The notes under the pieces were generated by a model. The model had not been told where the DNA came from, searched no databases, and saw nothing but the letters and a program-made list of their open reading frames with translations. A program made the position numbers and the translations under genes. Source: Hydractinia symbiolongicarpus (taxonomy: Eukaryota; Cnidaria; Hydrozoa; Anthoathecata; Hydractiniidae). From it: a stretch of 64,000 nucleotides of DNA. The stretch covers positions 18,724,001 to 18,788,000 of the forward strand of contig NC_079879.1 in assembly GCF_029227915.1 (NCBI RefSeq), written 5' to 3'. Shown piece after piece: positions 38,940 through 51,200 of this stretch; positions within the stretch are counted from its first letter, which is position 1, and each line of letters starts with the position of its first letter.

Positions 38940-40745
38940 GTTTGCGGAGAGAAGCGGAGTGCGCGCCAGCGCACGGAGCGTAGCGGAGCCCATTTCCTCA
39001 TTAAATAAGCCAAATATAAGGGACGGAGGAGAGTGTATAGGATTTCCGCACGTATACATCAAAATTTAAATTTTCGTAGGACGTTTTTCGACTGGGTTGC
39101 CCCGTAATTTTTCTGGTTATTTTTTCGTAAATTTCAGATTGAGCGAGTATATACGGCGATGGAGTGCTTTTGTTTATTTAAAGATCTCCTAGCGGGAACT
39201 TCCAGTTGAGACTAAGTTAGTTCTAACCACGTGATTAATAAGTCACTTTGACTAATATCACGTGACTTTTTCTGAGATAACATAGCGCCTCAAACTCAAA
39301 CTTTCGTTAATCTAAGCTATATCGAAACTTCTGGAAGGTTATTTTCAAGAAAACGAAGAAAGGGTATGTTTAGCTCGCTAGTATATCACTATTTTTTACA
39401 TGTAATGAACCCATTCTTAATCTCACTCACACCAAAAGCTAGCTAGCTTAAAACTGCAGATTTAGATAGAATAATAATAGAACTTAGATAGCATTTAGCT
39501 ACCTAGCTACTGTAAGAGTTAGCTAGTATAAAAACAAACAAACAATGCAATATAGCTAGCATAAAACTAGCTACAAAGCTTGCAGAAAATTAACTACTTG
39601 GCTGGGATAGAACTACCCATGTAGCTAGCAATAAATTGCTATTTTTGCTGGCATAAAATCATCAACATAGCTAGCATAGAAAAATTGTTTGAGACTGATT
39701 TTCTACCTATCCTCTATCTAGCTAGCTATTATACATAGCTATATACTACACAGTGAGTGAGATAATTCTACTCTGTAGGAATGTCCCATCATACAGCTTG
39801 TTCTAGCTACAATCGTCCACAAAATGGCCAAACATAGCCAGCTAGATATTTTGCAGATAGTAAATGTTTATATACAGGTATGTCACGTGTAATTGTTTAC
39901 GTTGCTTAGCCACAAATGGGCAGTTCTTAACATTAAGGGGGAATAGAGAGCTATATTTTCGTGGACGGTTGTAGCTAGCTATATATATTGTACACACGTC
40001 AGGAAATAAACTTTTTTAACCCTGCTACTGAGCATACATCAGTGCGGCTTAAGTTGCAGAAGCGAAAATTATTTCAATATATATATATATATCGGGAAAT
40101 TTTTACAACATCAACATTTGTTATTACTGAGGCTTTTTAAATTCTGAATAGCGGTTCTCGTTCAATCGTTGACATGTATTGAAAATCTGCAAATGTATTC
40201 ATTATTTCTTTTTCACGATATGTATATGTTTTTTTCAGTTTTGGATAAGAGCTTTTTATCCTACCGTCATGAAAACTTGTTTGCAAAATAAACATATACT
40301 GCTGTTTGATTTTTAGCTGGACAGGATAACAACAGGCTGTTTCCGCTGTGTTTTTTTAAACCGAAGTTGCAAGAAAGTTTTTTGGGAAAATGTGTTACGC
40401 CTATCAGATGTCACAATTAATTTTTGATCTTTCACAGAAACTTTTCCCATAAAATATTGCAGTTTTTTTTGCTTTAAGAGGGTAAAAACAGGTTATAAAC
40501 TGTATTTTTATTTTTAAATGTTACAAAATTTTCCACAAAGTAAATTGTTTTAGGTGCGTAGGATTACAACAGCTTGTTAACTGTCTGTTTGTTTGAACCG
40601 AAGTTAGGATATATAAGATGCACATGTAAAGTTTTTCATATATATATATTCATGCCCTGTTGGTCTAATGGCTATGACACTCATGCAAATGAGAGATCCA
40701 GGTTCAAATCCTGGACAGGGCTAGGAAAAATATAATTATCTTGCA
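38940..40745 (+). mobile_element. 1.8-kb repeat, copy 2, ending in a tRNA-like module
   Basis: Same orientation and order of landmarks as copy 1 (26,390-28,205): GC-rich start with GTAGCGGAGCCCATTTCCTC, a TAGCTAGC-rich zone, the TTCGTGGACGGTTGTAGCTA block, and the tRNA-like end. Copy 2 lacks the SINE of copy 1. The copies differ by many substitutions and small indels, so they are not a recent duplication. Confidence 0.7.
40654..40721 (+). tRNA. tRNA-like module at the end of repeat copy 2
   Basis: The acceptor stem GCCCTGT/ACAGGGC is perfect, and the T-arm CCAGG-TTCAAAT-CCTGG is fully paired. The anticodon arm is only CTCAT-GCAA-ATGAG, a 4-nt loop that cannot present a normal anticodon. It is therefore not a working tRNA, but the fold is preserved in spite of the shortened loop. 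Confidence 0.5.
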
Positions 40746-40816
40746 TCTACAACAAGCAGGTATTCATAAGTATATGATATTAGCTATATTGAGTATAATA
40801 GGTAATCTTTTGAGTT

Positions 40817-40869
40817 GTACTTAATGCCTTTGCCTTGGCAACCTCTCCGCAACACTTTCTATACTAGTT
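40817..40869 (+). repeat. 53-bp direct repeat, right copy
   Basis: Matches 38,791-38,843 with two mismatches in 53 bp. Together they enclose about 1.97 kb that contains repeat copy 2. Confidence 0.85.
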
Positions 40870-41139
40870 ACTTAAAACAAATATCAACAATAACCATTCT
40901 TCATATCTATATTCTTATGAAGTGTTTGTGAAATAGTTTTCAATAAAATCGAATAGTTGTTTTGTGAAAGTCACAGGTAAGGCGATAAATATGGGTGATG
41001 ACAAATGCGAATCCCTTGTTTGCTTGAATTTTCTGGAAATAGTGAAAGCATTCAACTTTTAAAAAAATTGCTTTGTACATAGTTTTATTTTTAGGAATAA
41101 AGACTATTTTTCTTTTATAAAAAGTGTTTGAAGTTGAAA

Positions 41140-41361
41140 ATTCTAAATTTTACTCCAGCAAGAATTTTGAATAACTGAGAGAATATTGAGCCAAGGGGGT
41201 TAGAAAACCACTTCGAATGAACGAATTTTCGAATAACTGAAGTTTGAATAACTGAGAGAGATTTACTCTAAAGCGAGTTAGAAAATTCAAGGAAATGAAA
41301 ATCGCTTCGAATAACCGAGAATTTCGAATAAGTGCAGGTTTGAATAAGCGGGAGTCCACTG
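41140..41361. mobile_element. Right terminal fragment of a pogo-type element
   Basis: The segment contains repeated TTCGAATAACTGA and GAATAACCGAGAATTTCG words and ends AAGCGGGAGTCCACTG followed by TA. Its terminus is the inverted complement of the left fragment at 26,278 (14 of 16 positions identical). Confidence 0.55.
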
Positions 41362-41642
41362 TAGTAAAAAAGTGCGACAAACAAGATAATTGAGGATGAT
41401 GTCCACAAAAATGTCATATTTCTTTCTCTTCAGTGCATTTTTTTTAAATGGAGTTGTTATAACTCTGATTTAATTAAAGCCACTGAATGACTAACAGATT
41501 GACTGGTGTCGAAAGAAGGAATTAAAAGATTATCATAAAAGAATGACAGTATTAAATTTTGCGGTTTTTACACATTGTACTTTTTAATATTTGTTAACAA
41601 TAGGTTTTTGTTTAGGAGAGCGTAAGAAAGTAAGAAATGGCA

Positions 41643-41690
41643 GCAAAATTGACGGCAAAATTGACGGCAAAATTGACGGCAAAAGGAAGG
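41643..41690 (+). repeat. 12-bp tandem repeat (AAAATTGACGGC), about 4 units
   Basis: Four consecutive units of AAAATTGACGGC, the last with AAAAGG. Short and non-coding. Confidence 0.85.
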
Positions 41691-41769
41691 CAATAAATTA
41701 ATAAATTAAGCATGACTAGTAACATACATATGATCCGAAAGTAAACTTCCATTTATCTTAGTCCAAAAC

Positions 41770-43612
41770 ATGTCCGAACAAATTCAGCATAAATTCACGT
41801 CACCTCTTAAATTTTCCGTCAATTAGTGTCCACTTTTTTGGGGTTAAAAAGCATGCGGTAGAATCTTGTCTGTAACAGACACTAAAAAACCCACTGATAT
41901 ATCGGGCCCTGGCACAAAAGAAAAACGCAAAGAAAATGTTTGGAAGAAACATTTAGATGACCCTCTCTAATTCCAAAGAGGATAAAGAGATTTGGATAGT
42001 AGATAGCCTGTCTTATTCGATTTTGGTTTAAAGGGTGAACATTCGAATTAGAAAGAGAAATCGAAAAGAATTTTGAAAAGTTGAGAAGAAAGGAAAAATG
42101 GTGAAAAATAAAAAAAATGAGCAAGTTTTTCTTTGCTGAAGAAGTATTCAATCCTAGCTTTGGGCTCTCTGATAACTCCCTGCTCCATAGACTGCGTTAC
42201 TGATGTTTTATTAGGTGGAAGGAGGATGAGTTTAATTCTTTTGAGCCCCGTGACGGTTGGGTGAGCAGGGCAGTTATCTATAATCAAAGCAACTTTCATC
42301 TTTGTGATACTAAAACTACGGTCTAGTTCATTGACCCATTTTTTAAAAAACTCAGACGACATCCAACTTTTTGGCTGTGCTCGGTAACGACAAAGTTTAC
42401 TTTTAACGCCTTCGAAGCATCTCGGGTTCTTTGATTTTTCAATGAGAAATCTACTTGAAAAGGAGGAAATCTCCAATTGTATTAAGGAATATCCTTTTTT
42501 GTATGAAAAAAGGGATGAATTTTACAAGGACAAGCAGGCCAAAAACAATGTTTTGTGAAGAATTGAGGAAGAGCTTGGAATCGAAGAAGGTAAGATATTG
42601 TGGATCTCTAGTATTTACATTTAGGTGGTACATTGGAATAAGAAATATCGTTTTTGGCTTTAATCATTTTGTGACACCTAAAAGAATCTTCGAAAACCTG
42701 AAAAAAAGATTCAGTACACGATCACCTTCCGTGTCCATGTCCATGTCCATATCATTTCATTCATTTTTTGCTCATGATGCTGATCCGACGACTGAACGTG
42801 TGAATTGTTTTAAAAACAAAACATCAAAGTATTCAATCAACCTTTCTCACAACTTATCCATTCGAGTGTTTTTTTTGAATTTTAAATGTTTTTTTTTTTT
42901 AGTTCAAATTTCGAATGTCATCATTTGAAAAAAAAATCATTTGATCTTAGCGACAGGTATATTTTTTTTAGCGACAGAAATAAAAATCTTTTCATTCCTA
43001 TCGCTTTCCAAAATAGACCCATGTTCTAAAACATAAAACCAAAAAAAGCAATAAAAATAAGCGATAAAACTAATTCCGTGCCCAATAAAACAAGGTTTAA
43101 AATCTTAGCGATAGAACGAAGCGATGGGTTCTATCGCCTTCAGTGGCCACAACGCTAAAAACCTTTGCTTATATTTTTCCAGTTTGAATGCCAAATGATT
43201 GTGCCACTTCTTTTTAGGACTTCTCTTTTTTCAACTTCAACAAAGCTTCTTACTTTCTCTCCAAATTCTTATTTACATGGAGTAACGTAGCCATTTTTAA
43301 CGAAAAAAGACGAGGTTCTCATAAAACTTCATAAAAAATGAACGTGCATTTACAAAAACATTTGACAGAACATGGAACTTCGAAAAAACATAAAAAAGTG
43401 TTACCGCTTTGTTTCCACTCAAAAATTTGAATTACAGAGAGGATTTGGCGGAGGGGACATGTGTTCGGATTATAGAGGTTTTTCAGTTACAGAGATTTAA
43501 ATATGGAAAGGAAATTATAAGAGTATCTTGATGAAAATTGACGGTGACATTTGAAGTTATTTTTGTTCGAATTAGAGAAAGATTCGGATAAGAAGAAAGA
43601 GTCAGCTGTATC
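41770..43612 (-). mobile_element. Degraded pogo/Tigger-type transposon carrying transposase remnant
   Basis: A transposase fragment (listed separately) is flanked by sequence with TTCGAATTAGA/TTCGGATTATAGAGG words. The right side ends with AAGAGTCAGCTGTA, which resembles the terminus-TA of a pogo element. The left end is not clear. The boundaries are therefore approximate. Confidence 0.45.
42120..42476 (-). pseudogene. Pogo/Tigger-type DDE transposase fragment
   Basis: The minus-strand frame contains EKSKNPRCFEGVK, then YRAQPKSWMSSEFFKKWV, VALIIDNCPAHP with the first or second catalytic Asp, LILLPPNKTSVTQSMEQGVI, and KARIEYFF. These are the conserved blocks of the DDE_1 domain of Tigger/pogo transposases, where the last block is normally PLDQGVI; here the acidic residue is Glu. 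The N-terminal DNA-binding part is missing or scrambled. It would recognise termini like those of the MITEs in this window. Confidence 0.8.
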
Positions 43613-45239
43613 TAAATTTAATTTCTTGTCTGACTGCACACTTGACTTTATAAATTCACTATAAATTCACCAATGAAAAAACACATTAAAAATAGCAGAG
43701 ATCAATATTCTGATCTCTTCACACCACTTTGGTGAAATAAGCCGAAAAGTGATTGGGCTAAAATCACGTGCATTTGCGACAGCCTTGATCAAATTGGATT
43801 TGATAAAAAAAACATCTAATGAAAAAGGGACAGCAAAGCATTGAATGGTTTTAAATAGATTTCAAACCTGAAAAAAAAATATACGTTACCATATATATTG
43901 ATGAAAATCTTTATCCAAATAATACTTCAAATATTACCCCAAAACTGCTTCATAACTAAACTATTAATACACTGCTTAATTTTGATGCATACTAATTTCT
44001 TAACTTTTAATAGGATTAGGTGTGTTTAAAAGATAAGATTTGGAGGATTCGAAAGAAGTATGTGACGTATAACGAAACAGGATGTATGTTATTTTGTTAT
44101 TTCATTGTCGAGATAGAAATTAGGTGTCGAAACTGAAAAAAAATTGACTGTCAGGGAAGAAAGGTGGGGTGTTCCGCTAAAAATCATACTGTTTTGATTT
44201 TATGCAGTGTAATATTCGATCATACCATTCGAAAGGCGGAAAAAACGATTTGCGCATGCGCCCTTCAAGCTGTTCGAGAGAGCGCTAATTACTCACGTAC
44301 TCAAGCGTATAATATAACACGTGCCGTGTATTTAAGTAATGCTAGACGTATGTCACTAATTTTCTCAAAACCTGCGTAATTACGTTTTTTAAAAGAATTT
44401 TTGAGTCCAACAGCGAAAATTAACTGCCGTGAACAATATTATTATATTATTTTGCATGGTCAATCACGAAGAAAAATGATGCAGGTACGTCCTACTTTCT
44501 TTTCATCTGTTTCTTTTAGTTAAGAATATATTATGTCACAAGGAAAAAGGAAAAAAAACACAGGGGAAACAATTGTATACGGTTCTTCTATAAATTTGAT
44601 GCTAAATTAAGCCAACCTACGGAATTAAAATCTGTTAAAATTCCTGTGTTTGGACCCAACTGGAAAAATTTCTGCCAGAAAAAGATTTCTCCAAAGGATC
44701 ATTAAAAACATTTTAAAAATAACGTACACATTTTTTTTCAGTGATCGGTATGGCCGTGTCATTGTTTGCGTTGGATGATTAATCAAACAAAAAAAGCACA
44801 AGGAACAAAGTTGTCTGAGTTTCAGATCCTCACTCTTGTTTCGAAAGCAGGAAATAATAGTTCAAAGTTCTTTTCTGTCTTTTATTTTCGGGTATTTGAA
44901 TGCAGATTACAAATTTTCAGACAAATATTATTGCAATGTCATGTCATTAACCACACATAAACGTTTTTTTGTTGTGTGTGGTCTTAATTTGGGATAGCTA
45001 CAAATTCGACATTCAGTTGTCTAAATTAAGTCAAATATTTTATTTTTGATATTGTTTAATCGAGTCAAAGGCGATAACATCTTCAGCAAAAAAATCGATA
45101 AAAAGGTTCCGTATTTTCTGTTATTTCCAATTAACCTCATTTCCAACCAACCTCATTTCCAGCACCTTTGCAACTTGGCATGCCAATGAAGAAGAGCTAA
45201 AAAGTGGCGAGGTTGAGTTGCATATAATTATATAGCCGT

Positions 45240-45360
45240 ATTCTTTCCTTCTCTTATCAAGAAAAACGTCGTGCTGCGGAAACACGAATTGCGATATTTT
45301 AAGGACGAGCGAACCTGTGGATATATCCACAGGCTATCGACTAGTCTCTATAATAATATT
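45240..45360 (+). repeat. Dispersed copy of the hairpin satellite unit
   Basis: Contains GGACGAGCG, CTGTGGATATATCCACAG and GACTAGTCTC in the order seen in the 37.7-38.4 kb array. The stem sequence differs from the array consensus at both sides in a way that keeps pairing. Confidence 0.7.
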
Positions 45361-46754
45361 AATTCTTTTTAACTTTAAACTTTGTTCCCAGATAAAGAAT
45401 TCCAGCAGTGAATTTAAAACTGCATGTTGAGTGGCAAACAATTTGTCGTTTCGAGTTTGCTGGATTGGAGACCACGGAAAACAACTTCGCACTTAGGACT
45501 ACTTGCTTCCAAAGCTGGATTTTATGGAAATAAAAACACTTAACCTGATTTGTGGTGGATAATTGGCTTACATTTTGTCCAATTTATCGAATTGTCTCAG
45601 CAGTGTTCCTGCCGTATTGAAATTTATATTTGTTATATAATTTGTGTTGTCCTTGTGTTGTCCCGTTTGTGCTCTGCTGTAGAGTTCGCTCTCCGGTGGA
45701 GTACGAGATGCATTATATTCGTTAGTTTTGTGTTGTTATGTCCCGTGTTAATTATGTAAAAAGAATAATTGTAATTTTGGTACTATTTTTAGTTAAATTT
45801 TCCCCTTGAGTCCGTTTTGTTTTGCACATCTTGCACATCCTTTTTCTGTGCTAGCAGTCTTCAACATGTAGCGACAGGGTCGAACATACATTTTAGTAAT
45901 AAATTCGCTGTTGAGTGAAATTAGTTTTTCGTACATCACAGGAGTTGTTCTGCATCTGAGCATTATTGATTTAGCAGAAAGCTTTTGTGGCTGATTATTG
46001 CTTCTTCAAATTTTGACAAACTAATTATTGGCAATTACTATCTGCAATGCATCAATCAGTAAAAGTTTTGGGGAATGTATAGGAGATAACATATATTGTG
46101 AAGATTCACTGAGAGTTCTTTATACGCAAACTCAACTAGAAATCAAGGTATCGAACACATGTTGGTCGTGCCTTAAAAGGTTTCTCAATATTTATAAGCC
46201 ACAATTAGATACTCATTCTGAATGCCTTCTTTTCTATGTTATGCCTTTATACAAAAGGATTTGAATGAATTCGCGCATACATGGAAAAAGGTGAACATCC
46301 CCCAGTTCATCACAATAAAGATCACGAACTATTGGTTTGTTACGTACATATAAACAGCATAATAATCACTAAGGATGCGAAAGTTAGGTTAGATATGTAC
46401 ATGAAGTTTCTTTTTGCCACATAGTTAACCCTTCAACCCAAATGTTACTTTAAATTACCTCAAAAACTCTAATTTGCGTACTTTTCGAATCAACGCAAAA
46501 AACATGTTTATTTTTAATTTCTGTTCACATGATTTAATGGCAGGGAATTCCTGTTTGTATGCAAAATGTTCCCATAAACGAGACTCATTTCTAACAGTTT
46601 TGCATCTGTGACATCGGAAGCGTCAATTTTGTAGAAACGATGGCTGGCAGAAGATAATCCAAGCTTCTCGATTTGAGAAAGTGTTGAATCTGCAAACCAC
46701 TATATAGAAATAAAAAGTGAATATAGGTTTAGCTGAATTTTTTATAAGATTATA

Positions 46755-46865
46755 TACTAAATAGTCGTTAGCCCGTGGAAAAATCCACGGGTTCGCCCGT
46801 CGCAGCTAAGCTACCATTTTGCGTGACAGACAGACAGACGGACGGACAGACGTATGCGGGCATCA
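46755..46865 (-). repeat. Dispersed copy of the hairpin satellite unit
   Basis: Reverse orientation: GTCGTTAGCCCGTGGAAAAA, then TCCACGGG, CGCCCGTC and a GACAGACAGACGG run. Confidence 0.7.
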
Positions 46866-48262
46866 TAATATAGATTACAAACAGAAGAAAAAAACAAAAC
46901 AGCTCATTATATTACCTTACAGTAGTTGTCGTTATTGCCCACCACCACAACATTACCCCCCCATGTATGTTTATGTTAAAAAACGAGGGGAGAACTATTT
47001 TCAAAAGCTTGCACCACTGATAGCGTTAGTAAAGTCGCGACCGCTAATTATAAGTCGTGGCTGCATTTAACGAGATAACAATTTACAGACCGCAGCCATA
47101 GAATATAAATATTATACGTACCAAATCCGTTCATTTCTGGCGGTAGAACTAGCGGCCGCGACTTATAAACGCAACTAGCGGCTACAAGTTACAAGTCGCG
47201 GAGACGGGTTTTACCGCCAGTTTTGCCGCCAGTTTTGAAACAGAATTTAGTTTGTCCAACTTAGTCCTGGCACAACAATGATATAGCAACGTTGCGCAAC
47301 TTTACCCATACAATAAATTATAACGAAGTTCCTGTCAAATTCAAATTAACATACAATAAACTTCCTAGCTACTGAAATCACTTTTTTTTATCACATAATT
47401 TATTCTCGCCAATTAAAAACGTTAACATTTTTTTGGAGGATGTTTTATAGACGCTTTTAAATAAAATTGTAAATAATATAATCGACTTTGCCTGTTACAG
47501 ACAGAAAGACCTGTTTTCGTATTATTTTATGCCAAAAATTTAAGAGGCTCTAGGAACGAGGTTGTTTGTCGTTTTATTCTTTTTGTACTATATCGTTTTC
47601 CACTTGAAAATAATATCTGGGAGTTTAATTAATTAACAATACTGTGCATTTTTCGTCTTAGATTCTGGGTCATTTTAAATCTAAGAAACTTCACAGCATC
47701 TTATACAGAGCATGCGAAAAAAATTCAGAAGATACCGTGCTCGGTAAAATATTTTATAAAATTACTCATGCGAGAAAAAAAAATTATTGGACGAATTAAA
47801 TAGATTTTTACGATAAATTTTCACGTGGTTTAGTATTTGTTTACTTTTGACCAGAACTGTAGAAAGAAGATGCTGTTGTAAGCATTGTGTAAGTTATTAT
47901 GTCTGAGAGCAACTTTCAAAACTTGAGTTTTAACGTGTTGAAATTATTTGTAGTTTTTCGTGTGCAATTTTTAAACGATTCTAACTGATATGTTTATAGC
48001 TTCCAATATCTGATATAATTTGTTTAAATAATAAATATATTAACAAGCGATTTTTTGACTACAATTTGCGAAGTAAAACCCGGCACGGTGTAGAAAAATG
48101 GCATCAATGCAATAAATATGTGACTTGCTATATGATTCTACACCGCATAATGAAATAAATTATACAAGAAATAAAGATTAAGAAAGATGTAAATAAATAA
48201 ATATAAGTGAATTATTAATAATGTCTTTTTATGTTTCAGAAATCCATCAGACATATGGGATA

Positions 48263-51200
48263 ATGAATCTTTATGAGGTGAGAATTGCTTTATAACAGCC
48301 CATGGACTTCTGTGCTGCTTTGAATAAATGCACGGAAACGCTTAAAAGAGGGCGGCAAAAGGAATTTTTTTTGTATTTTTTCGCTTTTTTCTTGCATATA
48401 AATAGTTATATCACCACCATTAATATCGTCATCGTCAATTGTGTCAGCCTGTGAAGCATTAGCCATATTTTTTTCTTGAAATTTCCAATGGGTACTTGTG
48501 AAGTTTTTTTATTGTTGAAATTCAACATTCGCATTTTGTTTCAAATAAATATCTCCTTAAAAGATACATTTATGAGTGGGAGCGTCTTGAAAAGGGAGAG
48601 CGTTTAATTTTAATTAAGGGTGGCATCTAGCAGCAATGGCGGTTTATTGGAAGCATAACATCATTTCATTGATGCAAAACTGTTTCGTGGCTTGTAAAAT
48701 ATTTGGGCGTAAAAACATAGTGTAGTGAAGACGGATGATTAAAAAAAAAACATTTTTTAAAATAAATACACTAGAACAATACACAAGTCTAAAAAAATTT
48801 TGAGCTATTAACCGTTCAGAGCTTTGGCTTGAATCAGAAAAAAAAAAATGAGGAAACGGAAAAGTTCTTTGGCAACTATGCGTTTAAGGAGGCAAGGATC
48901 TTTTCTGCAAAGGTGGAACATTTATTATTACAGATAATAAAAAGAGGAAATTTGGTAATCCTTAAAATTGATTTTTTGCTTTTTGTTTATAAACCCATGA
49001 GCTTTTTCTTGAGGTTTTTCTAACAGGCCCAACTGTGCAATAGTCACTCAGTACTGTTTCAAGTGTCACAGCCTAAAATTAATAATTCATTAAAGGGTAC
49101 ATTTGGGACTTTTTTTTTGATGAAAGAAAACGGCGAGGGTAAGGTCCATATGAAAGAGAATTGTATTTCTCATCCGGTAGCGCCTAACCTTAAACGTCGC
49201 GAAAGCATGCGGCATGAAACCATGCTTGGCAACGAAAGATTAAGATCGTAGTATTTCAAAAAATAAGAGGAATTAAGATTTTCTTCTTCGTTTAACAGAG
49301 TGCCAAAAATGGAAACGAAAAAGAATTAAAAAGTCGCATCGATGAACTGTTCAGTGAAATAGTTGATCTCGCTGGTCGCAAAGCAACTTTGGGGAGACAC
49401 GACTCACATCAATTGACGCCCCTTCATTACGCAGTAAAGTACAATAACATTGGTGTGGTCCGAATACTGCTAGAAAAAGGCGCCGGTAAGGGTTGCTTTG
49501 GGGAAAAAATTTAAAGCGTTAAATGATCATAATTTAATATTTACAAAAACATAAACTATGATCTCTGTTTCTCTTTCTAACATGTATTTTTAGATATAAA
49601 TGTACCAGGAAAGGGAAACACTACCCCACTTCATTATGCAACCCGATATATGAAAGCGAATGGTAAGACTAACCAGATTGTTTCCAATTTTAAAACTTTC
49701 ATCTGAAACAATAATAATAATGATAACAGAGAATTCAAAAAATGACTGGAAAGGAGGTTGCGTGCTACAAACCATGCCCAAGTATACAAGCAACCTCGTG
49801 CCCATGATAGATGCAAGTTTTGTTCGTTTCTTTTAAAAGAGCCGTCTTTTGTTTAGATGATTGCTCACTGTTGCAGTTATTAATATACAGTGAAGCAAAC
49901 GCTAATGCTGTAGATGACAGCGGATCAACGCCTTTGCATTACGCGTGTTTAAAGGGAAATGAGAAGGCCGTGAGGGAACTTCTTAAAGTTAAAGATATCA
50001 ATATCGAGGTATCTACCAACGCTTTCTTAATAAATATAATATAATTTTAGTTCTCTCCGTTTATTTATTCCATTTAGAGGTAAAGAAATTAATTCCTTGA
50101 TTTACCACGCTCCCTCTGAATAAGCACAACATTTAGAGACAAAAAGGCTTTATAAGCTTGCTCCTTTGGTTAATCGCACCCTCCAGCGCAGACATCTGTT
50201 TTAATTGGGCCACTATTCCTGCAAAGTAAACATTTACCGATGAAACAATTTTCCTAAATGATGTATTACGCACTGTATTTAGGACGATTAAAAAAAGTAA
50301 CGCTTTTAAAAACAGAAAGATTGTTAGGCTTTAATTATCTGCACAAGGTTATTCTTTTACATATCTTTTAGGCGCAAGACAAGTTAAAAACCCAGCCAAT
50401 ACATCACGCTTGCGCATTCGGCTCTCTAGATATTTTGGATTTGCTGTCAGAAAAGGGCGCAAATATACTGGCAGAAAATGAAGCAAAAATGACACCAATT
50501 CATGTTGCAGTCTCCACTGGTCATACAAAAGTAAGTTCACAATTTTTTTATTCAAATGGATGTTAAAAAACGCTCAAAAATTATTTTTTTTTAAACTTAA
50601 TGAAAATTTTTATGTCGTGAAAACCTTACAAGAAAGCAGAGACTAAACTACTCAATCGTCATTCGCGCATCATTTAAGGTTGTCATAGTGACTGGTACAA
50701 CTTGGCCGAGGTTTGAACCAATGTCCTCTTTTATTAGGTAGGGAACACTCTACCTAATGTAGCGATGGATTACAAAAGCAAATTATCGTGTCTGTTATAT
50801 TGAGACTTTAGGTTCCACTTGAATATAATAAGCCTAACAAAAGTAAGAACCGAGTTATACCGATAACTTTACGGGACCAACAAAATTGTTTGAATAATCG
50901 ATGGTTCGGATAATTGGCCATGATATATACTGTGACGCCTTCGTTACGTCTTTTTGTAAAAGAGTAGAATTTACATTTGGAAGAAGAGATCTTGCCACCT
51001 GGGCGGAAAATTTTACAACATTAAACCTATATTCTAAAACTTTGCTTATCTTTTTTACAGTTGATTGAACATATGTTTGATCTCGTTCAACAACAACATG
51101 GCATATCAGCTATACCCAGAATTATCGAGCAGCAGAATATAGAAGGTCAAGCGTTGTTACATCTAGCTGTTCTTAGTTCTCACTTGCAAGTAGTAAAATT

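Larger units (their letters stand above)
43613..48240. other. Spacer upstream of TRPA gene 2, no gene seen
   Basis: AT-rich DNA. It holds single copies of the hairpin satellite unit at about 45,240-45,355 (plus) and 46,760-46,860 (minus). The GC-richer patch at 47,030-47,230 contains repeated short words (GGCGGTAAAAC, GCGACTTATAA) in both orientations. Small open frames lack recognisable content. An upstream exon of TRPA gene 2 may be hidden here; ATGTCTGAGAGC at about 47,899 is a weak candidate. Confidence 0.4.

Noticed and set aside
26278-41361. A proven 15-kb giant pogo element
   Set aside because: The matching termini are short and both fragments are truncated, so this is kept only as a hypothesis and not annotated as a single element.
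42455-42928. 157-codon plus-strand frame
   Set aside because: It lies partly antisense to the pogo transposase fragment and has no recognisable motif; the minus strand carries the real homology.
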